Below are positions 23,895 to 33,869 of a DNA stretch of 64,000 nucleotides, piece by piece. The notes beneath the pieces were generated by a model. That model saw only the letters and a program-made list of their open reading frames with translations, ran no database searches and had not been told where the DNA came from. How positions within the stretch are numbered: the first letter of the stretch is position 1; each line of letters opens with the position of its first letter. The stretch comes from Cyclobacteriaceae bacterium. GTDB taxonomy: Bacteria > Bacteroidota > Bacteroidia > Cytophagales > Cyclobacteriaceae. The position numbers and the translations under genes were made by a program. The DNA lies in NCBI GenBank assembly GCA_028281285.1, contig JANQKF010000033.1, forward strand, positions 310,001-374,000, in the 5' to 3' direction.

Positions 23895-26800
23895 ATGAAT
23901 CCTGTTTCTATATTCGGGATTCTAAAAACCAGATCAACTTTGCTTAAACATAAAGCTACCATTATCCTGTTGTTGGTGATGACCTCGGCCTTGAGAGGGC
24001 AGGTCACAACCGAAGGGACCGACTTTTGGTTTGGTTACATGGACAATGATAATGCGTCTGCTATTGAGGTTTATATAAGTTCGGCACATCAGGCTTCCGT
24101 AACGATTGAAGCACCCTTAGCAGGTTTTAGTCAAAACATCAACGTTTCTCCCAATACCACAGAATTAGTCAATCTTCCGCTCAATTTGATGCCCACAACT
24201 GAAGGTATTCACCGAATGGGTATTCATGTTTTTTCTGACGAAGATATATCCGTATACACGCTTAATAAAAGAGTGTTTAGTGCTGATGCAGCAGTAATTT
24301 TACCTACGAATGTATTAGGGCAGGAATATTATGTTATGGCCCATGTTGAACCTCCCGGAGACAGAGATGCAGCTGCATTAGAGTCTGAGATGTTAATTGT
24401 CGCCACGGAAGACGATACAGAAATTGAGTTTATTCCAAGTGCCCAGACTCACGGTGGATTGAATGCCGGTGTGGCACAGGTAGTAACGCTCAATGCTGGA
24501 GAAACCTATCAATTGAAATCAGAAGGAGACCTTAGTGGTACAGTGGTCAGGAATATCTCTGCTGTAGGAGCAGGCGGGCTGGAGACCTGTAAGAAGATAG
24601 CGGTGTTTGGGGGTAATAAGTTCACTAATGTTGGTGGCTGCGGAGGAAACCGAGATCACCTTCTAGAACAAATGTTTCCGGTATCAACCTGGGGAAAAGA
24701 CTTCTTGTTTGTGCCCTACCAAACGAGAATAGGTGGAGACTATCTTAAGATTATAGCTTCAGAGGATAATACTACTATTAATATAACTGGTGAATTCGCC
24801 ATCAACCTGGATAAAGGAGAGATGTACGTGAACAAAGCTTTGGATGGTGTAAGAAATATTTCTGCTGATAAACCAATTCAAGCAGCTCAATTGAGTAGGA
24901 GTACTATGTGTGATGGAATTACGAATTCAGATCCATTTATGATTATGTTGAGTCCACAAGCTCAACGCGTGAATCGGGTAACATTTGATGCCTTTGACGT
25001 TCAAGAGATCAGTCAATATTATTTAACGCTAATCACTGACCCTGATCAAGTTTCGGATATCACTGTGGATGGTAATGATGTGACTGGCGATTTTATCATT
25101 ACACCGGGAGGGGCTTACGCCAACCTCAGAATTAGTCGAGGAACACATACTGTTGTTGCACCAGGAGGGGTAATCGCCTATGTATATGGATATGGACAAT
25201 CCGAATCTTTTGGTTATTCAGCCGGAGTAAGTTTGGAAAGCCTTAACCTACAGATCGAAGGAGATGATCCTCAAATAGGGATAATTGCCGATGCAGCTTG
25301 CGTGAACTCGGAAATTAGTTTTGATGCAGTTTTTGATACGCCTGCGGGTGAACAACCTAGATTCGATACTTTTGAATGGGATATGGGTGATGGTACTATG
25401 GCCAATGGTCAAAATGTGCTTCATACCTATACTGCGCCCGGCATATATACTATTTCACTCACAGCATCTAAAGGCACGGGAGCGTGTAACAACTTTGAAA
25501 TTATCACCAAGGAACTCGAGATCACAGATATCCAATTTGGAGACTTGTTGGGGCCGGTGTCGGTATGTCCGGATGTGGAAGGTGTCGAATATACAATTGA
25601 TGGTTCGACTGAAAACTCTTATGAATGGGAAGTTTTTGGTGGGGCGATAGCTTCGACCACGAATTCTGATCGTACGATCACTGTAGACTGGGGAATATCA
25701 AGAGATGATGCTTGGGTAAAGTTATTGGTAAAGAATGCATTAGGATGTGCAGCAGATACCATTCAACTCGATGTTAAAATCAATAGGCGACTAGAACCAG
25801 CAAATCCTATTGGAGCCTCTGAAGTCTGTTTCCTCGATTTGAACTCTGTGACGTATTTCACCCCGGCAACGGCAGGCTCGGAATACGAATGGTTCGTATT
25901 AGGTGGCACGATTTTGACGGACAACACCTCCAACACCGTTGATGTGCAATGGGATGGAGTTGGTTTTGGGGAGATATGGTATCGAGAGCATAACCCTACA
26001 ATTACAGATTGTGAAGGATTTTCAGATCGCTTGTCGGTCAGGATTTATGATGAAATTATCCCAACTGAGACAATTTCAGATGCTCTTTGCAATGGGGATG
26101 CCAATGGCAGCATTAGTCTGTCAGTTGTAGGAGGTAAAGGGGCACATTCTGTTTCTTGGAGTAATGGCGACACTGGTTTTACAACATCAGGATTAACAGC
26201 CGGGACCTATACTGCAACCATCACAGATGAACTAGGTTGTGAGGTTTTAAGAGATTATGTGGTTGGCGAACCTGAGGTTCTGGAGGTTGGGGCAATCGAT
26301 ATAGTCAATGTAAGATGCTTTCAGGAAGCAAATGGAGAGGGTACAGTCAATGTAACTGGCGGAACTGCTCCGTATTCCTATGCTTTCACAGGGCCAAATA
26401 GTTATAGCCGAAATGGCACAACCAATTTTGCCGATGGAATGGTTGCTGGTGAATATTCGGTGGTTGTTACAGACGCAAATGGATGTACGACCAATAGCGA
26501 TTTCACAGTGACCGAGCCAGCATTGCTTGAACCTGATTTGGCAACTTTGGTAAATTTACCGATTTGCCCACAGGCGGATAATGGGTCAATCCAAATTGAT
26601 GCCATGGGAGGAACAGCTCCTTATCAATTCATTTGGAATACTGTGCCCCAACAAACAGGCAATCCAGCTACTCAGTTGTCTCAAGGGTCATACCGAGTGA
26701 CAATTATCGATGCCAACGGTTGTGAAGCCTCATTAACACTGGAGGTGACCGAGCGGTTTCCCCGAGTGCATATCCCAACAGCTTTTAGCCCTAATGGTGA

Positions 26801-27041
26801 TGGTCAGAATGACGAATTCAAACCTGTGACCGACTGTGATCTCAATTACAGTATGCAAGTATTCAATAAATGGGGATCCATCATATTTGCGACTCGAGAT
26901 ATATTCCAGGGATGGGATGGTACTTACGAAGGGCAGGATGTACCTGATGGACCATATTCTTATAAAATCTTTTATAGTGGTACAATGAATGGCATTCCTT
27001 TTGAGGAAACGGTTCATGGTACAGTGCGTATATTCAGGTAG
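23895..27041 (+). CDS. Giant T9SS-secreted protein A: IgGFc-like, PKD, SprB repeats
   Basis: A 1,048-residue predicted adhesin. Order: signal peptide (1-35); IgGFc-binding-like N-terminal region (about 36-455, opening TEGTDFWFGY); PKD domain (480-545, FEWDMGDGT); two Ig/PKD-like domains (546-635, 636-720); three SprB-type repeats (725-793, 800-875, 884-953), each opening with a cysteine near its start and closing with an NGC or LGC; and the gliding-motility/type B sorting domain (956-1048, PTAFSPNGDGQNDEF). The C-terminal domain directs export through the type IX secretion system to the surface. Cysteines at 232, 249 and 339 lie in the IgGFc-like region. First of three tandem paralogues; closest to protein C. 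Ligand unknown. Confidence 0.9.
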   Translation: MNPVSIFGILKTRSTLLKHKATIILLLVMTSALRGQVTTEGTDFWFGYMDNDNASAIEVYISSAHQASVTIEAPLAGFSQNINVSPNTTELVNLPLNLMPTTEGIHRMGIHVFSDEDISVYTLNKRVFSADAAVILPTNVLGQEYYVMAHVEPPGDRDAAALESEMLIVATEDDTEIEFIPSAQTHGGLNAGVAQVVTLNAGETYQLKSEGDLSGTVVRNISAVGAGGLETCKKIAVFGGNKFTNVGGCGGNRDHLLEQMFPVSTWGKDFLFVPYQTRIGGDYLKIIASEDNTTINITGEFAINLDKGEMYVNKALDGVRNISADKPIQAAQLSRSTMCDGITNSDPFMIMLSPQAQRVNRVTFDAFDVQEISQYYLTLITDPDQVSDITVDGNDVTGDFIITPGGAYANLRISRGTHTVVAPGGVIAYVYGYGQSESFGYSAGVSLESLNLQIEGDDPQIGIIADAACVNSEISFDAVFDTPAGEQPRFDTFEWDMGDGTMANGQNVLHTYTAPGIYTISLTASKGTGACNNFEIITKELEITDIQFGDLLGPVSVCPDVEGVEYTIDGSTENSYEWEVFGGAIASTTNSDRTITVDWGISRDDAWVKLLVKNALGCAADTIQLDVKINRRLEPANPIGASEVCFLDLNSVTYFTPATAGSEYEWFVLGGTILTDNTSNTVDVQWDGVGFGEIWYREHNPTITDCEGFSDRLSVRIYDEIIPTETISDALCNGDANGSISLSVVGGKGAHSVSWSNGDTGFTTSGLTAGTYTATITDELGCEVLRDYVVGEPEVLEVGAIDIVNVRCFQEANGEGTVNVTGGTAPYSYAFTGPNSYSRNGTTNFADGMVAGEYSVVVTDANGCTTNSDFTVTEPALLEPDLATLVNLPICPQADNGSIQIDAMGGTAPYQFIWNTVPQQTGNPATQLSQGSYRVTIIDANGCEASLTLEVTERFPRVHIPTAFSPNGDGQNDEFKPVTDCDLNYSMQVFNKWGSIIFATRDIFQGWDGTYEGQDVPDGPYSYKIFYSGTMNGIPFEETVHGTVRIFR

Positions 27042-27096
27042 CAGAGGCAGGTATCTTTTTTCCAAATACCCGTTTTCTCACATAAATGGGTGAGCC

Positions 27097-30000
27097 TTGA
27101 TTACTATTAGAAGCAGAATACTCAAATGCAGTTTGCTCAGATCAGGCCTGATCTTGGTTTTGATTCTGTTATTCAATGGAATTGGCGTTGCTCAAAAATC
27201 TTCTGTCGGTCGCGATTTTTGGGTGGGATATATGTCCAGAGATGCAAGTCAGGCTCCTATTTTAAGTGTCACATTCTCAGTTGTTGGAAGTACAGGTGGA
27301 GGTAATGTTGCAATTACAGGGCCTAATTTGCGAAGAGAGTTTGAAGATCTTGAGCGCGGTGCGTCTGTCCTCTTTGAGTTGGACGCAGCCATGATCCAGC
27401 AAATGATGAGGTTGGAGGAGGGTTCGGATAATTTTGCCTTGCATATTTCGTCCGATGTGGATTTGATGGTGTACGCGTCTAATCACACGAAAGACAAACC
27501 CGGAGGTGATGACGGTGATGCTACTTTGATATTGCCAACCGATCTACTAGGCACCGACTACTATGCGCTAAGCTATGATGAAGATGTTACATCTATTGGC
27601 TCCGAAGTCGTTATCGTAGGAACTCAAAATGGAACAATCATCGACATAGTTCCTTCCGTAGACACCCGGAATTTTAGAGCTAATGAGCTTGTTCAAATCA
27701 CTTTGCATGCCGGCCAGCGTTATCAACTCCAATCAAATGGTGATTTGAGCGGAACAAGGGTATCAGTCAATCCTGAAAACAATTCTGGTTGCAAACCAAT
27801 TGCGGTTTTTTCAGGCAGTCTCCAAACTGCGATTGGACCCCGAACCTTTCCCGGCCATATCTATAATCAGATTTTTCCCTTAAAGGTGTTAGGTAAGAGC
27901 TATTCACTGGTTCCATTTGAAAAAGGAATTAATGAGTACAGGGTCAAGGTGGTTACTGTTGAAGATAACAATGAAATATTCTCCAATGGAGTGAGTGTGG
28001 GAACACTCGCCAATGCTGGAGACTACATTGAATTGGATTACAATGATCAAAGACGAATTACATCAACTAAACCAATGTTGTTAGCCCAATTTTTCAAGGG
28101 ATTTGTCGAACAAGAAGGTAAACTGGTAGATCCGTTTATGGTTGTAATGACAGCAGACGAGCATATGGTTTCGAGTGGTGACATTCCGGAAACGACCTTT
28201 TTAGGGATTACAGGTACTATCCAAGGAAGAGAATTCCAAAGTGTTCTATTTCAGACCTCAGAGGTCAATCAATATGTTCATGAGTCCCAGAACTTCACTG
28301 ATGAAATTATGCCGTTCACGCCTGATCAGACTTTATCTTTTTCCAATTTCTATTCGGACAAAGTGTTGACACAAACAGGCAACCAGGGGTTCGCATACTA
28401 CCGATATAACTTTGGTATTGAGGACGATGTTCCAAACTTAGGTGTAGTGATCAATACAGGGTTTACAGAGCTTGATACACTGTCTATTGAAGCAGATCCT
28501 AAAGCTTGCTTGGGAGCCGATTTTGTAGTCAGACCAAATTTCTCAGGACGAGACAGCCCCAATCCGAAGTACGACACCTTTGAATGGGACATGGGAGATG
28601 GGACTGTTCTGAATGGTGCTGAAGTCATTCATCAATATAGTCAAGGTGGAGTATACCAGGTCAGGTTAATCGCCAGTAAGCAGGGTGGATTTTGTCTGGA
28701 GCCAGATACAGTATATCATGAGGTGGAGGTACTTGATTTCAAAATACAGGAATTTCAAGGGCCCGGATCAGTTTGTCCAAACACTTCCGGAGCGGTATAT
28801 AGCCTTACGGCCAGCGACCAAAATGACTTCATATGGTCTGTAGCGGGAGGAACTATCACATCAGACAACGGTGATGTAATAACCGTGGACTGGGGCCCTG
28901 AGAATGCCAATGCTTCCGTTACCGTGGTTGCTTCAAATCCTTTCTGCGATGACGATACCATTATATATCCTGTGGTTATTAGTCAAAACCTGGAGCCAGA
29001 AACGCCTATTGGCCCGGCTGGAGTTTGTTTAAATGAATTGGAACAAACTTACTTTGGTAGTCAGGTTTCCGGTGCCAACTATGTCTGGGAGATAGAGAAT
29101 GGATCAATTCTAAATGGCCAGGGAACAAGTGAGGTTCAAGTGAGATGGAATGGGGATGCTCCCGGAAGAATTTGGTATACTCAAAGTCAGGGTTCCGGAG
29201 CGAACTTTTGTGAAGGAGTATCTCCAGAGTTGATCGTGAATATTTTCCCTGAGCTATTAGCAAATACCGAGGTGACTCATGTGAGTTGCAATGGGAATAC
29301 TGATGGTTCCATAATACTGAATCCATCTGGGGGCAACGGCCCCTATGAATATAGTTGGTCCGATGTTAGACTTTCGGGCAATCAAGTCGAAGATCTGTCC
29401 CCAGGTTCATATGAAGTGGTAATCAGCGATGCTAGTGGGTGCTCGATCATCGAGTTGATAGAGATTACTGAACCGGAAGTTCTATCTGCTACATTGGAAT
29501 TGGTTGATGTTCTCTGTCACGGAGAGAACAATGGTACGGCCAGCGTTTTCACTTTAGGAGGTACTGCTCCATACCAATATCAGTGGGATGGAGGAACCTT
29601 AGTTGAGGAATCAACGAATTCCAGTCTTGGAGTGGGTGCTCATACTGTACGAATCGTTGATGCTAATGGCTGTGAGTTCTCATTAGATTTCGGACTTGGT
29701 CAGCCCGAACCATTATCGGCTGTTACTACAGATACACCAACCTGTGCCGGACTGAGTGAGGGGACTATATCTGTTGAGGCTAGTGGTGGGGTAGGTCCTT
29801 ATACCTATCGCTGGAATACGAGTCCACCTCAGGATTCACAATTGATTACAGGCCTTGAGGCAGGCAAATACTCGGTTACGGTTACGGATGCCAATGGTTG
29901 TACGTTCACCTTCGAGGATGAAGAGATTTCGGAAAAGTATCCGGTGGTCAGGTTACCGAATGTCTTTAGCCCAAATGGTGATGGTTTGAATGATACGTTT

Positions 30001-30222
30001 TCTGGTGTATCTGAATGCTCCACTGACTTTTCAATGAAAATATACTCACAATGGGGTGAGTTGCTTTACTATACAACTGATCTTCAAAAAGGATGGGATG
30101 GTACTCATCGAGGTAAAGAAGTGCCTATCGGTGTGTATTCTTATATAGTCAGTTACGGTGCCGAAGTCAATGGACAACCATTCAGGGAAGTGGTGCGTGG
30201 TCAACTGAGAATTGTAAGATAG
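27097..30222 (+). CDS. Giant T9SS-secreted protein B, divergent paralogue
   Basis: A 1,041-residue paralogue of protein A with the same domain order: signal peptide (about 1-33), IgGFc-like region (opening VGRDFWVGYM), PKD domain (FEWDMGDGTVLNG), Ig-like domains, three SprB-type repeats and a type B sorting domain (PNVFSPNGDGLNDTF). It starts at TTG 27097: TGA lies two codons upstream, and no ATG or GTG occurs before the signal peptide. It differs most from its neighbours; in the IgGFc-like region it keeps the first cysteine (GCKPIAVF) but lacks the two others that A and C share. The 55-base gap to protein A suggests one transcript. Confidence 0.88.
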   Translation: MITIRSRILKCSLLRSGLILVLILLFNGIGVAQKSSVGRDFWVGYMSRDASQAPILSVTFSVVGSTGGGNVAITGPNLRREFEDLERGASVLFELDAAMIQQMMRLEEGSDNFALHISSDVDLMVYASNHTKDKPGGDDGDATLILPTDLLGTDYYALSYDEDVTSIGSEVVIVGTQNGTIIDIVPSVDTRNFRANELVQITLHAGQRYQLQSNGDLSGTRVSVNPENNSGCKPIAVFSGSLQTAIGPRTFPGHIYNQIFPLKVLGKSYSLVPFEKGINEYRVKVVTVEDNNEIFSNGVSVGTLANAGDYIELDYNDQRRITSTKPMLLAQFFKGFVEQEGKLVDPFMVVMTADEHMVSSGDIPETTFLGITGTIQGREFQSVLFQTSEVNQYVHESQNFTDEIMPFTPDQTLSFSNFYSDKVLTQTGNQGFAYYRYNFGIEDDVPNLGVVINTGFTELDTLSIEADPKACLGADFVVRPNFSGRDSPNPKYDTFEWDMGDGTVLNGAEVIHQYSQGGVYQVRLIASKQGGFCLEPDTVYHEVEVLDFKIQEFQGPGSVCPNTSGAVYSLTASDQNDFIWSVAGGTITSDNGDVITVDWGPENANASVTVVASNPFCDDDTIIYPVVISQNLEPETPIGPAGVCLNELEQTYFGSQVSGANYVWEIENGSILNGQGTSEVQVRWNGDAPGRIWYTQSQGSGANFCEGVSPELIVNIFPELLANTEVTHVSCNGNTDGSIILNPSGGNGPYEYSWSDVRLSGNQVEDLSPGSYEVVISDASGCSIIELIEITEPEVLSATLELVDVLCHGENNGTASVFTLGGTAPYQYQWDGGTLVEESTNSSLGVGAHTVRIVDANGCEFSLDFGLGQPEPLSAVTTDTPTCAGLSEGTISVEASGGVGPYTYRWNTSPPQDSQLITGLEAGKYSVTVTDANGCTFTFEDEEISEKYPVVRLPNVFSPNGDGLNDTFSGVSECSTDFSMKIYSQWGELLYYTTDLQKGWDGTHRGKEVPIGVYSYIVSYGAEVNGQPFREVVRGQLRIVR

Positions 30223-30309
30223 ATTGTGCTATAGCCCGGAAGATTAGTTAAACCTTCCTTCCTCTCTTTAGTCTTAATCTGGACTACTAATTAACCAACT
30301 CCAACCAGA

Positions 30310-33300
30310 TTGATTAGAGGATCAGATAACGTTCAAAGGCATTTCTGGATAAGACTCATACTCATCCTTTTGATAGGTACTGGTGGATTGAGGTCCTATA
30401 GCCAGGTTTCTACAGAAGGAACTGATTTTTGGTTTGGATTTTTACAAAATAATGATGCAAATCAGCCATCGTCACTTGAAATATTTATCACCAGTAGGCA
30501 GGCAGCAAGCGGCACCATTACACTCATGCGAGATGGTACAAGTCAGAATTTCTCAGTCAGCCCTGGAGTGACGTATCGATATGTTGTGGCTGAATCTACA
30601 AACAATCCGTTTGCCGCCAGTGGTTCAGGAAATGTTCAGAATCTAGGGATCCATATCACTTCAAATGAGAATGTCAGCGTGTATGCCTTTAACAAGAGGC
30701 GACTGAGCGCAGACGCTACGGTTATACTCCCTACACCAACATTGGGGAACAATTATATAGTGGCATCTTACTATGAAGAATCCGGTCAACAAAACATAGA
30801 ATCTGAATTTCTTATCGTTGGGACTGAAGATGGTACCGATATCGAAATCAACCCTAGTGTTGCTACAGTCGATGGTAAGGCGGCTGGAATTCCTTTTTCA
30901 ATCACCCTAAATCGAGGTGAAACTTACCAAATTCAAGCCAATAGTGATCTCACAGGAACTTCGATTACATCCACTTCCAACGACCCCAATGAGTGTAAGA
31001 ATTTTGCCGTTTTTGGAGGCAATAAATGGACTCGCATAGGCAATTGCGGTGGTGCTAATGATCAACTCTATGAACAGCTCTATCCGATTAATGCTTGGGG
31101 AGAAAACTATATTGTTATTCCGTTTTTGGGTAGAAATTCAAACGGTGATCTCTATCGGGTAATTGCTTCTGAACCCAATACGAGGGTTACTATAGATGAT
31201 GGGACAGGAGGTCCGACAGTCACGACTTTGGCTCAAGCGGGAAGGTATGTTACCAATAATGCCGATCAGGCTACATTGATTTCATCCGATAAGCCAATAC
31301 AAGTGGTACAGTACAGCAAAAGTCAGTGCGCTGAAGTGAATGCCAACAATAATAGCCCTGGAGACCCATTTATGTTAGTTGTAAGTCCCAATGAGCAACT
31401 ACTGAATGAGGTTACCTTCAATACATTGAATTCGGATGTTATCGACAATTATTACACTACCATTATCACCACGACCACAAATCGAGATGAGGTTACCTTG
31501 AATGGGGCGACAATCAACGCGTCAGATTGGGTGACTTTGGGTTCGAATCCCTTTTATTCTTACGCCAGGGTGGGACTTGCCGGGAATAGAGACTACACAT
31601 TGATTGCTCCGGACGGTTTTATAAGCTATGTATATGGCTTTGGTGTAATAGAGTCGTTCGGCTATGCAGCTGGTGCTAGCCTGGAAAACCTAAACCTGCA
31701 GGTGGAAGGTGATGACGAAACGATCGGAATTATTGTGGATGAGGCCTGTTTGAATTCGGAAATAGAGTTTACAGTCAATTTCGATACTCCGGTTGGTCAG
31801 GAACCTCGCTTTGATTCATTTCTCTGGGATTTTGGGGATGGAAATGTCGCTGAAGGCATTCAGGTACTTCACACTTATGAAGAGGCCGGCACCTATGAAA
31901 TTATCCTAATCGCTTCGGATGGTAGTGGAGCATGCAGCACATCGGAAACGATAATAAAGGAAGTTACAATAACTGAAGCCACCATCAACGAATTGCTAGG
32001 ACCGTCATCGGTTTGCCCTGATGTTACAGGAGTTGTGTATTCAGTGGAAGGTTCTGATGACAATACCTACCATTGGTCAGTTTTTGGGGGTACCCTTGCG
32101 ACTGGAGGAACCGGAACAGAAATCACAGTCGATTGGGGTGAAGCACGAGATGATGCTTTCGTAAAAGTTGTTCCGATTAACTATCTGGGATGTATTGGAG
32201 ATACAACGACAATCAATGTTAGAATTAATAAGCGTTTGGAGCCAGCCGATCCACATGGTCCGTCAGACGTTTGCTTTCTGGATTTTGCGGCTGTCGAATA
32301 TTCTACTCCCATAACTAATGGCTCAGAATATGAGTGGTTTGTTATTGGTGGTACAATCATCTCGGCTAACAATAGGAATCAAGTAACTGTATCATGGGAC
32401 GGACCAGGTATTACCGGAGAGATTTGGTATCGAGAGTATAATCCTGGCATATCGGATTGTGAAGGTTTTTCTGAGCATTTAGAAGTGATTGTTCACCCCG
32501 AGATCATCGACACACCTGCCATTTTGGACGCTAGCTGCAATGGAGAGGCAACGGGTGAAATTAGTTTGTCCTTATTTGGTGGTGCAGGCCAATATACCGT
32601 TGAATGGAGCAATGGTCAATCAGGATTGACCGCTACAAATCTGGTTGCGGGAAATTATACTGCTACAATAACGGATGTCCTTGGTTGTCAAATTCAGCGA
32701 GAATATGTTGTAAATGAACCATCGGTACTTGAAGTTGTGGATTTTGAGATATTGGATGTTCGGTGTTTCCAGGAATCTAATGGCGAGATTACTATTACAG
32801 TGAATGGGGGAACTTCACCCTATCAATATTCCTTTTCTGGCCCCAATGGTTTTAGCCAGAATACTACTGTGGGCTTCGTTGATGGGATGCCAAGAGGAGA
32901 CTATTTGTTGCAGGTGACTGATGCTAATAACTGCATAACAGAATTGGAGTTTTTTGTCGCGGAGCCACCTTTACTGGAGCCGGATTTGGAGCAATTAATA
33001 AATGCACCCATTTGTCCTCAGGCCACAAATGGAATAGTTGAAATCGATGCGAAAGGAGGAACGCCATCATATCAATTCTTTTGGAATACCGCACCTCCTC
33101 AGGAGGGTATGCAAGCCACAGGTTTGTCCAGAGGTGAATACGAAGTAAGAATAGTGGATATGAATGGTTGTGAAACATTTTTGACTGTTGAAGTGACTGA
33201 GCGATTTCCAAGAATATTTATGCCCTCGGCCTTCAGCCCTAATGGCGATGGTCAAAACGATCGTTTTGTACCAACTACCGATTGTGACCTAAATTTCAAT

Positions 33301-33489
33301 ATGCAAATCTTCAATAAATGGGGAACAATTATCTACTCCAGTGATGACATTGCAGAGGGATGGGATGGTACCTATGAAGGGAAGGATGTTCCAGATGGTC
33401 CCTATGTTTACCGTGTCTTTTATGCGGGCTCGATTAATGAGGTTCCTTTTGAAGAAACCATTAATGGCACAGTACGGATATTGCGCTAA
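30310..33489 (+). CDS. Giant T9SS-secreted protein C, paralogue of A
   Basis: A 1,059-residue paralogue with signal peptide (1-32), IgGFc-like region (opening STEGTDFWFGFL), PKD domain (FLWDFGDGN), two Ig/PKD-like domains, three SprB-type repeats and a type B sorting domain (PSAFSPNGDGQNDRF). It resembles protein A throughout, for example in the ERFPR linker before the sorting domain and the IFNKWG strand, so A and C are sister copies. Start is TTG 30310: an in-frame TAA sits at 30292-30294 and no ATG or GTG precedes the signal peptide. It closes the cluster; two hairpins lie in the following gap. Predicted surface adhesin exported by type IX secretion. Confidence 0.88.
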   Translation: MIRGSDNVQRHFWIRLILILLIGTGGLRSYSQVSTEGTDFWFGFLQNNDANQPSSLEIFITSRQAASGTITLMRDGTSQNFSVSPGVTYRYVVAESTNNPFAASGSGNVQNLGIHITSNENVSVYAFNKRRLSADATVILPTPTLGNNYIVASYYEESGQQNIESEFLIVGTEDGTDIEINPSVATVDGKAAGIPFSITLNRGETYQIQANSDLTGTSITSTSNDPNECKNFAVFGGNKWTRIGNCGGANDQLYEQLYPINAWGENYIVIPFLGRNSNGDLYRVIASEPNTRVTIDDGTGGPTVTTLAQAGRYVTNNADQATLISSDKPIQVVQYSKSQCAEVNANNNSPGDPFMLVVSPNEQLLNEVTFNTLNSDVIDNYYTTIITTTTNRDEVTLNGATINASDWVTLGSNPFYSYARVGLAGNRDYTLIAPDGFISYVYGFGVIESFGYAAGASLENLNLQVEGDDETIGIIVDEACLNSEIEFTVNFDTPVGQEPRFDSFLWDFGDGNVAEGIQVLHTYEEAGTYEIILIASDGSGACSTSETIIKEVTITEATINELLGPSSVCPDVTGVVYSVEGSDDNTYHWSVFGGTLATGGTGTEITVDWGEARDDAFVKVVPINYLGCIGDTTTINVRINKRLEPADPHGPSDVCFLDFAAVEYSTPITNGSEYEWFVIGGTIISANNRNQVTVSWDGPGITGEIWYREYNPGISDCEGFSEHLEVIVHPEIIDTPAILDASCNGEATGEISLSLFGGAGQYTVEWSNGQSGLTATNLVAGNYTATITDVLGCQIQREYVVNEPSVLEVVDFEILDVRCFQESNGEITITVNGGTSPYQYSFSGPNGFSQNTTVGFVDGMPRGDYLLQVTDANNCITELEFFVAEPPLLEPDLEQLINAPICPQATNGIVEIDAKGGTPSYQFFWNTAPPQEGMQATGLSRGEYEVRIVDMNGCETFLTVEVTERFPRIFMPSAFSPNGDGQNDRFVPTTDCDLNFNMQIFNKWGTIIYSSDDIAEGWDGTYEGKDVPDGPYVYRVFYAGSINEVPFEETINGTVRILR

Positions 33490-33608
33490 CCACTTATGGA
33501 GAATAGGCTCCGTAGATCAGCAGAATCGGAAGTTTTTTCACTAAGAATCAGGATGATAGCAGGGGAGAGTTGTTCATAAAAAGGTACGAATCAAAACTTC
33601 AGCCAAGA

Positions 33609-33623
33609 CCGATCATTGATCGG
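33609..33623. terminator. Hairpin downstream of protein C
   Basis: CCGATCA at 33609-33615 and TGATCGG at 33617-33623 form a near-perfect palindrome; AGTTAAAAAA follows. A one-base loop is impossible, so the effective stem is six base pairs with a three-base loop. Without a T-run on the plus strand termination is uncertain. Confidence 0.3.
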
Positions 33624-33677
33624 AGTTAAAAAATGGGCGTTCGTTCTGATTCGTCCTTCTAATTTTCACTTACTATT

Positions 33678-33701
33678 CAGGCCTGGGTCAAACCGGGCCT
33701 G
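33678..33701. terminator. GC-rich hairpin upstream of addAB
   Basis: Nine base pairs including one G-T wobble, CAGGCCTGG against CCGGGCCTG, with a six-base loop. It is far more GC-rich than its surroundings. Only a weak T signal (TCTT) follows; it could be a terminator, an RNA element or an operator. Confidence 0.35.
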
Positions 33702-33869
33702 TCTTACCGCACGATGCAAGATGTCACTTCCAAGGCCGTTCAATCAAGCTTTTAACGGTTTTTAACTCCTCGATTAACAAAAGTTCACATATCCAGACGA
33801 CTTTTAGAATGGTGCGCTTTCCTAACTCGGAGCGATTGTGTTAATTCAGATGAAGAACAACCCAATCGA

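Larger units (their letters stand above)
33490..33869. other. 380-base gene-free gap with two hairpins
   Basis: No convincing gene lies between protein C and the AddA-like gene. Two inverted repeats stand out: CCGATCA/TGATCGG at 33609-33623, followed by an A-rich run, and CAGGCC(T)GG pairing with CC(G)GGCCTG at 33678-33701. A nine-codon frame (33850-33879) ending inside the addA start is too short to call. The region probably holds the terminator of the giant-protein cluster and the promoter of addAB. Confidence 0.6.

Noticed and set aside
26000-33200. Regularly spaced repeats suggestive of a CRISPR array or satellite
   Set aside because: The periodicity comes from SprB and PKD protein domains; units are 210-240 bases, diverged at DNA level and remain in one reading frame.
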